From: Sphaerulina vaccinii
Lineage: Eukaryota > Ascomycota > Dothideomycetes > Mycosphaerellales > Mycosphaerellaceae
Direction: 5' to 3'
Assembly: GCA_022570795.1 (NCBI GenBank)
Contig: JAKUDP010000002.1
Location: 124,001 to 188,000 of the forward strand
Length of the DNA: 64,000 nt
The position numbers were made by a program, and so were the translations under genes. Each line of letters opens with the position of its first letter. Within the stretch, counting starts at the first letter, position 1. The notes under the pieces were generated by a model. It saw only the letters and a program-made list of their open reading frames with translations. It was not told the origin of the DNA and made no database searches. This document shows positions 60,340-64,000 of the stretch, in pieces.

Positions 60340-61071
60340 TCAGACATAGCCGCTCGCTGCTTTGAATGCGAGGATATCTAGGACAAAATCACCGCCACTA
60401 GAAAACAAATCATAGCAGCACTTATCTTCCAACAGTCTTTGAAGGTCAAAAACAATGCAGCCAATAAATGCCTCTCGCGCCACACTCCTGGGGTCTTCGT
60501 ATGAAGCGCTGGTGGTAAGCACTGTTGATATTGCTGCTCCTTCACTACACGTTTCCGGCTGTGGCAATCGAGAGCCATTACTCGTTTCATCTGAGCTGGT
60601 TTCCTCCCCTACCTCGGGTTCTATGTCGAAAGGGTTACCGTAAAGTACTCGCTGGATTGCTATCACGACTTGTGGATCCAGACTCAAAGTTTGCAGTGCG
60701 TTCGTCTCGATCCGGCCGAAAGAGTTGTATGTTGTGACTCGTTCCATTAATTCCTTTTGAAAACATTCCACAGCCTGATGTTGAAGTTCGTCCATTTGAA
60801 GATAATCCGCAAGAAAATAGATGTACGCCGCACGTATGCACTCGCTCTGCTGCATTTGACTGTCTCTGCTGCGGAAGTCGCCGGTATACATGAATTTTAG
60901 GATTGACCCAAAGGCTTCACCGAGCTCGAACTCCGGGTTCCAGTACGACTCCACTGGCTTTTCGGGCTTGAGAAAGCCCGCACTCCACATGCTCTACAAA
61001 AATTGCGACCACTCTGTCAAAATGCCTTGATGACGTTCCTAGGCGATGGGCATCCCTTCTACATTGCGGAC
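60340..61071 (-). pseudogene. BTB/POZ domain protein with 5' nonsense codons
   Basis: The frame from ATG 60990 (216 codons) starts inside a BTB fold: FGSILKFMYTGDF, then AAYIYFLADYLQMDELQHQA and ECFQKELMERVTTYN. The first half of the domain is recognisable upstream in the same frame (GILTEWSQFL-stop-SMWSAGFLKPEK) but is cut by TAG at 60994-60996 and again at 61039-61041. Fungal BTB proteins usually act as substrate adaptors or scaffolds. With these stops, the N-terminal dimerisation helices cannot be translated, so this looks like a decayed member. A shorter product from 60990 is possible but would lack a complete fold. Confidence 0.7.
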
Positions 61072-61154
61072 GATCTCACGGAGTGCCGTTCGGTGCTGGC
61101 AAACTCTGTAACCTTGCGAACATGGAAAGAGACGCTCAGTACAGTCGCCATATA

Positions 61155-62542
61155 TCAAATGAGTGTTAACGTTGATGCAGGAACTCCGTCAACGGTATCG
61201 ACATACCAGACCAGATCATGCGAGTCGTATTCGATACTATCGATGTTCGCACAAGCTGGCCAGTCCCAAGAAGATGGAGAACCTGCAGAATAGCGTTCCA
61301 AAGCGCGCGAGACTGCCTGGCAGATGCTGGAGAGGAAGTTATTGCGCCGTATAAATGTCATCATCAACGATTCAATTTCGTTTTCTGACAAAGCCTCTAG
61401 ACTATCGTCCATCAGCTTTCGTTCACCTTGTACGGGGATATACATACGTCGAAGTAGGTGTCTCCGTGGCAAGCAAGGCTAGACCGCCAAATGAGTACTG
61501 CAAAAGGATGCGATGCCACAATCTCCCAGCCGTCAAGCGATTTTTCAGACGTACTCTGCATTCGTCCCTCTCTAACTTTGGACTGTTGCCAGGGCTCGAT
61601 GGCGCATTCATCATGCATTCGTTCGTCATGTCTTCGATGATATTCGAGCTTGCTTTACCTGAACGCTGCGGTAGATTGCGATGCTGGCTTACGCTTGCGT
61701 AGTATCGTTCACGCAGCTGAGCTAGACATATTCGTCGTAGGATGGTGTTTGCACGAGCGTCTAACTCGATCTGATCAATCGACCTCATCAGGGCCACGGT
61801 CGAAGTCTGGAAACTTGGTAGCCACAAATACGTACACCCGCGAATAGCTGGCAGAAGCCTGATGAATTGAGAGACAGCTTGTGGACATGCGAATCCTACT
61901 GACAGCAATGTCAACATCGGCACTTGCGTAGAGTTTCCAGTAAGACTTCCTAACAACTCGTCACGAACCATAAGTGCACTCGCATCGATGGATGTTGCCT
62001 GATTCATGAAATTGACCTTGTTCAGTCGATTCGGCGCACTTGATCTCTTTCTCTTCGCCAGAGACGACACTTCCTGTGTCCTGGTCTGCAAAATGGCATT
62101 CTCTTCCCTCAGGCACGGCTCTGCCGGCGAAAGCAAGGGGCCTGTCATGTGTGAAGGGGCCACTCTGGACGATCTGGGAAAACTTGCGTCTTCCCACAGA
62201 TGCGTAGTCGAGCAATACCGCCCCCCGTTGGAAGAAGGAGCCACAAAAGAGTGGCCTATTCCTTCACTTTCAGGGGCGATTGCTGTCGGTCGTCTGATAT
62301 TCTCTCGAAGTGTCTCTGTTACGAGCTCGAAAAGTTCTTCGAAACGGAGAAGAACAACATTTGCTGGCTGGAGGTGTTCTGTAGTCAATCTATCAAAGTC
62401 GCGGAATATTCGACCATGCAGCTCCATTACAGTCTGAAGTCGTCAGTATATACCTTTAAGCAGCATTTTCGTCTCTTACGTTGTCGATAATAGAGCCGAT
62501 GTTCATGATTTTGGATCGCAAAGATGGATCAGTGTCAATCAT
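61155..62542 (-). CDS. Hypothetical protein, three exons, 431 aa
   Basis: Exons 62542-62480 (21 codons), 62433-61448 and 61401-61155 join in frame. Intron 1 is 46 nt (GTAAGA ... CTGAC ... TTCAG). Intron 2 is 46 nt (GTATGT ... GCTGATG ... GATAG). No stop remains, which supports a functional gene. The protein begins MIDTDPSLRSKIMNIGSIID and has a helical N-terminal region (RFEELFELVTETLREN), a basic patch (AKRKRSS), and a hydrophobic helical middle (SVGFACPQAVSQFIRLLPAI). It ends in an acidic region (DIDSIEYDSHDLVWY-like). The general look resembles the accessory domain of fungal transcription regulators, but no zinc cluster or other DNA-binding motif is present. Function unknown. Confidence 0.65.
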
Positions 62543-62931
62543 AGTCTTGCACACTTGAACGTGGCAAGACTTCTATGTATATCACTCCTAAAAATTGGCC
62601 GAATCCACCGTTTAGTCGCTTCGTCATGTGTGGACGACGTTGGGATCCTAAGCTGCAGTGCTATAAATTGGCATGCACCCGTGCCGACAACTGCTCCGTT
62701 TTCTCCCATCTGCAATACACCAAATCCAAGCTCAATGGACACAGCTGAGCATCTGCACGGGAAACGCACATTTTCCGTTGCTTTTGATCTGCCACAAGGC
62801 GAGGACCATGATGGGTGAGATGTATGCCGCTTCTAGAGAGTTGACGTAGCTTACGGGCTGTTAGCAACACACGAACCACTCTAGATCAAAGACGAGCGGT
62901 GAGCGAAATTCAGGCAGTTGCAGATGTTGTT

Positions 62932-63393
62932 ATGTCTAATACTAAACAGCACGGAGATCGCACATTGCTAACCAGCCAGGACCTCAAAATGGAGATCGTG
63001 ACTGGAAACCTCCACGAAAACTCAAGCGCCAACTGTATCACAGCGCAGGAGCGAAGGACAACCCACACAGATACTTCAGACAGCGATAGCAAGCTGGTGG
63101 GTCTCAGTTCTGGCAGAGTTATGGAAAGCACACAAGCTCGGCAGGTGCGTGTGCTTGAGAGTGCCCGTTATGAACATGAGACAAATGTGCAAACACTTGA
63201 AGCAAGGATACGAATTGGAGAACGCGGATTAGGGAGCATGGCCCACCAGCTTCATGATATACAGGTCGCCATAAAACGTCGGACAGGCGAGATCGAACGA
63301 ATCGTGATGGAGAGCGAGAGAGAGCGAGCTGCCGCGCGCGAATGCGACCTTATGATCAAAGCAATAAGAAGAGACCAAGCAAATGGTACATAA
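62932..63393 (+). CDS. Coiled-coil hypothetical protein, 153 aa
   Basis: ATG at 62932 chosen; the frame is open upstream without another ATG, so an upstream exon is possible. A polar N-terminal half (SDSDSKLVGLSS) leads into a continuous charged helix (RVLESARYEHETNVQTLEAR, EIERIVMESERERAAARECD) with heptad character, indicating a coiled coil. No family recognised. It is divergent from the 431-aa gene. Confidence 0.5.
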   Translation: MSNTKQHGDRTLLTSQDLKMEIVTGNLHENSSANCITAQERRTTHTDTSDSDSKLVGLSSGRVMESTQARQVRVLESARYEHETNVQTLEARIRIGERGLGSMAHQLHDIQVAIKRRTGEIERIVMESERERAAARECDLMIKAIRRDQANGT

Positions 63394-63492
63394 AGAGTGG
63401 ACAAGGCAATTGTATCTTTTCTGGTTAATTATTGATACTGGTAAAATCGAGTTAGTAAATCAAGCTTAAGAGCATGCTTTTGTGATGCACAT

Positions 63493-63984
63493 TTACCCTA
63501 AAACACCAGCGACTGGATTCCAGACGTTCAGGTTATAGCCACAATCAATCCACACTGCAGCAAGTACTGCCTTGAACGTATCTGCTAAGAGCAAGGGAGG
63601 TAGGTCATCATTTCTTTGCGAGGGATTCGTTGCCACACACATGTCCAAAGTAGACTGTTGCGTGAGCTGAGCGAGTCGAGCTGGAGCCGTGCATGTTTGA
63701 GTCTCGGCGGAATATTGTTCTCAGTGGAGTCAGCAAGTGCGATACTCCCGATGTGGAATGCACATACCTCTACTGGAGCCGCCTTGATAGCAAGCAAGTT
63801 TGACGGATGTCTCGATAACGCTAAGCCCGAGCAGTGAGAGTCTCTTGTTCCCATCCGGCACAACCCTTCCGCTAATTATAGCGCCTGGGCCTGGGGCTTG
63901 CAGAGCTTCTTGTAAAAGCTCGACGTTTTGGAACTCATATGTGAGGATTTCCTGGGCACGACGGGTGTCTGAAGGCCTTGTCAT
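63493..63984 (-). CDS. RNase III-like single-domain protein, catalytic residues lost
   Basis: Exons 63984-63768 and 63719-63493 join across a 48-nt phase-1 intron (GTATGT ... GCTGAC ... TGAG) to 147 aa. The order RRAQEILTYEFQNVELLQEA, VPDGNKRLSLLGLSVIET, then NPSQRND and LADTFKAVLAAVWIDCG follows the RNase III fold of a fungal single-domain family. In active enzymes the signature ends in L-G-D and the later helix carries a catalytic Glu. Here the Asp is Leu (LLGLSV) and the Glu is Lys (TFKAVL), so cleavage of double-stranded RNA is not expected. It may bind RNA or be decaying. The gene lies at the window edge but appears complete. Confidence 0.7.
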
Positions 63985-64000
63985 ATTTTCGTCGACTCGA

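Overview
The window comes from a filamentous ascomycete, most likely a Dothideomycete. Evidence: genes with 46-61 nt introns carrying GTRNGT donors and CTGAY-type branch points, fungal-specific families (HET domain, OTT_1508-like deaminase, AKT2-like peroxisomal hydrolase, single-domain RNase III-like), and long AT-rich blocks in which CpA/TpG is depleted and Gln codons have become TAG/TAA, the signature of repeat-induced point mutation (RIP). The species cannot be named from the sequence alone.

Layout. 1-1250 is RIP-degraded repeat, followed by a tRNA-like gene near 1.6 kb. 2.3-12.1 kb is a compact secondary-metabolism-type cluster: a P450 (-), a thioester-reductase (R) domain protein (+), a three-exon SDR (-), an adenylation-carrier protein fused in frame to a 12-helix monocarboxylate-type MFS transporter (-), and an alpha/beta-hydrolase with a C-terminal SKL peroxisomal signal (+). 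A secreted six-cysteine protein follows (12.9-13.7 kb). 14.4-23.0 kb is repeat, including a complete 5.7-kb Ty1/copia element with 247-bp LTRs and ATATA target duplications. A probable tRNA-derived SINE lies at 23.0-23.3 kb. 23.3-31.7 kb is a decaying unique island: a HET gene with one nonsense codon, a small secreted cysteine-containing protein and a RIP-mutated kinase pseudogene. 31.7-41.6 kb looks like one ~9.8-kb element bounded by imperfect inverted repeats and carrying a ruined RecQ/DEAD-type helicase and a DUF6589-like ORF. 41.6-45.4 kb holds an LPMO-like secreted protein with a frameshift, a coiled-coil ORF, a LINE RNase H fragment and a deaminase cut at its 5' side by repeats. 45.4-57.6 kb is repeat: a second copia copy (TSD GTAAT) beside the end of a ~4.6-kb TIR element. 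57.7-64.0 kb has a truncated SET-like protein, a small ORF, a BTB remnant, a three-exon 431-aa protein of unknown function, coiled-coil proteins and an RNase III-like protein without its catalytic acids.

How the cluster may work (inference): the adenylation domain activates a carboxylic acid and loads it on the carrier Ser; normally a fused R domain would release it as aldehyde. Here the R domain is a separate protein and its usual place is taken by an MFS permease, while the SDR, P450 and peroxisomal hydrolase could further process product or precursor. This split A-T/R arrangement with a carrier-transporter fusion is the strongest candidate for an undescribed system in the window.
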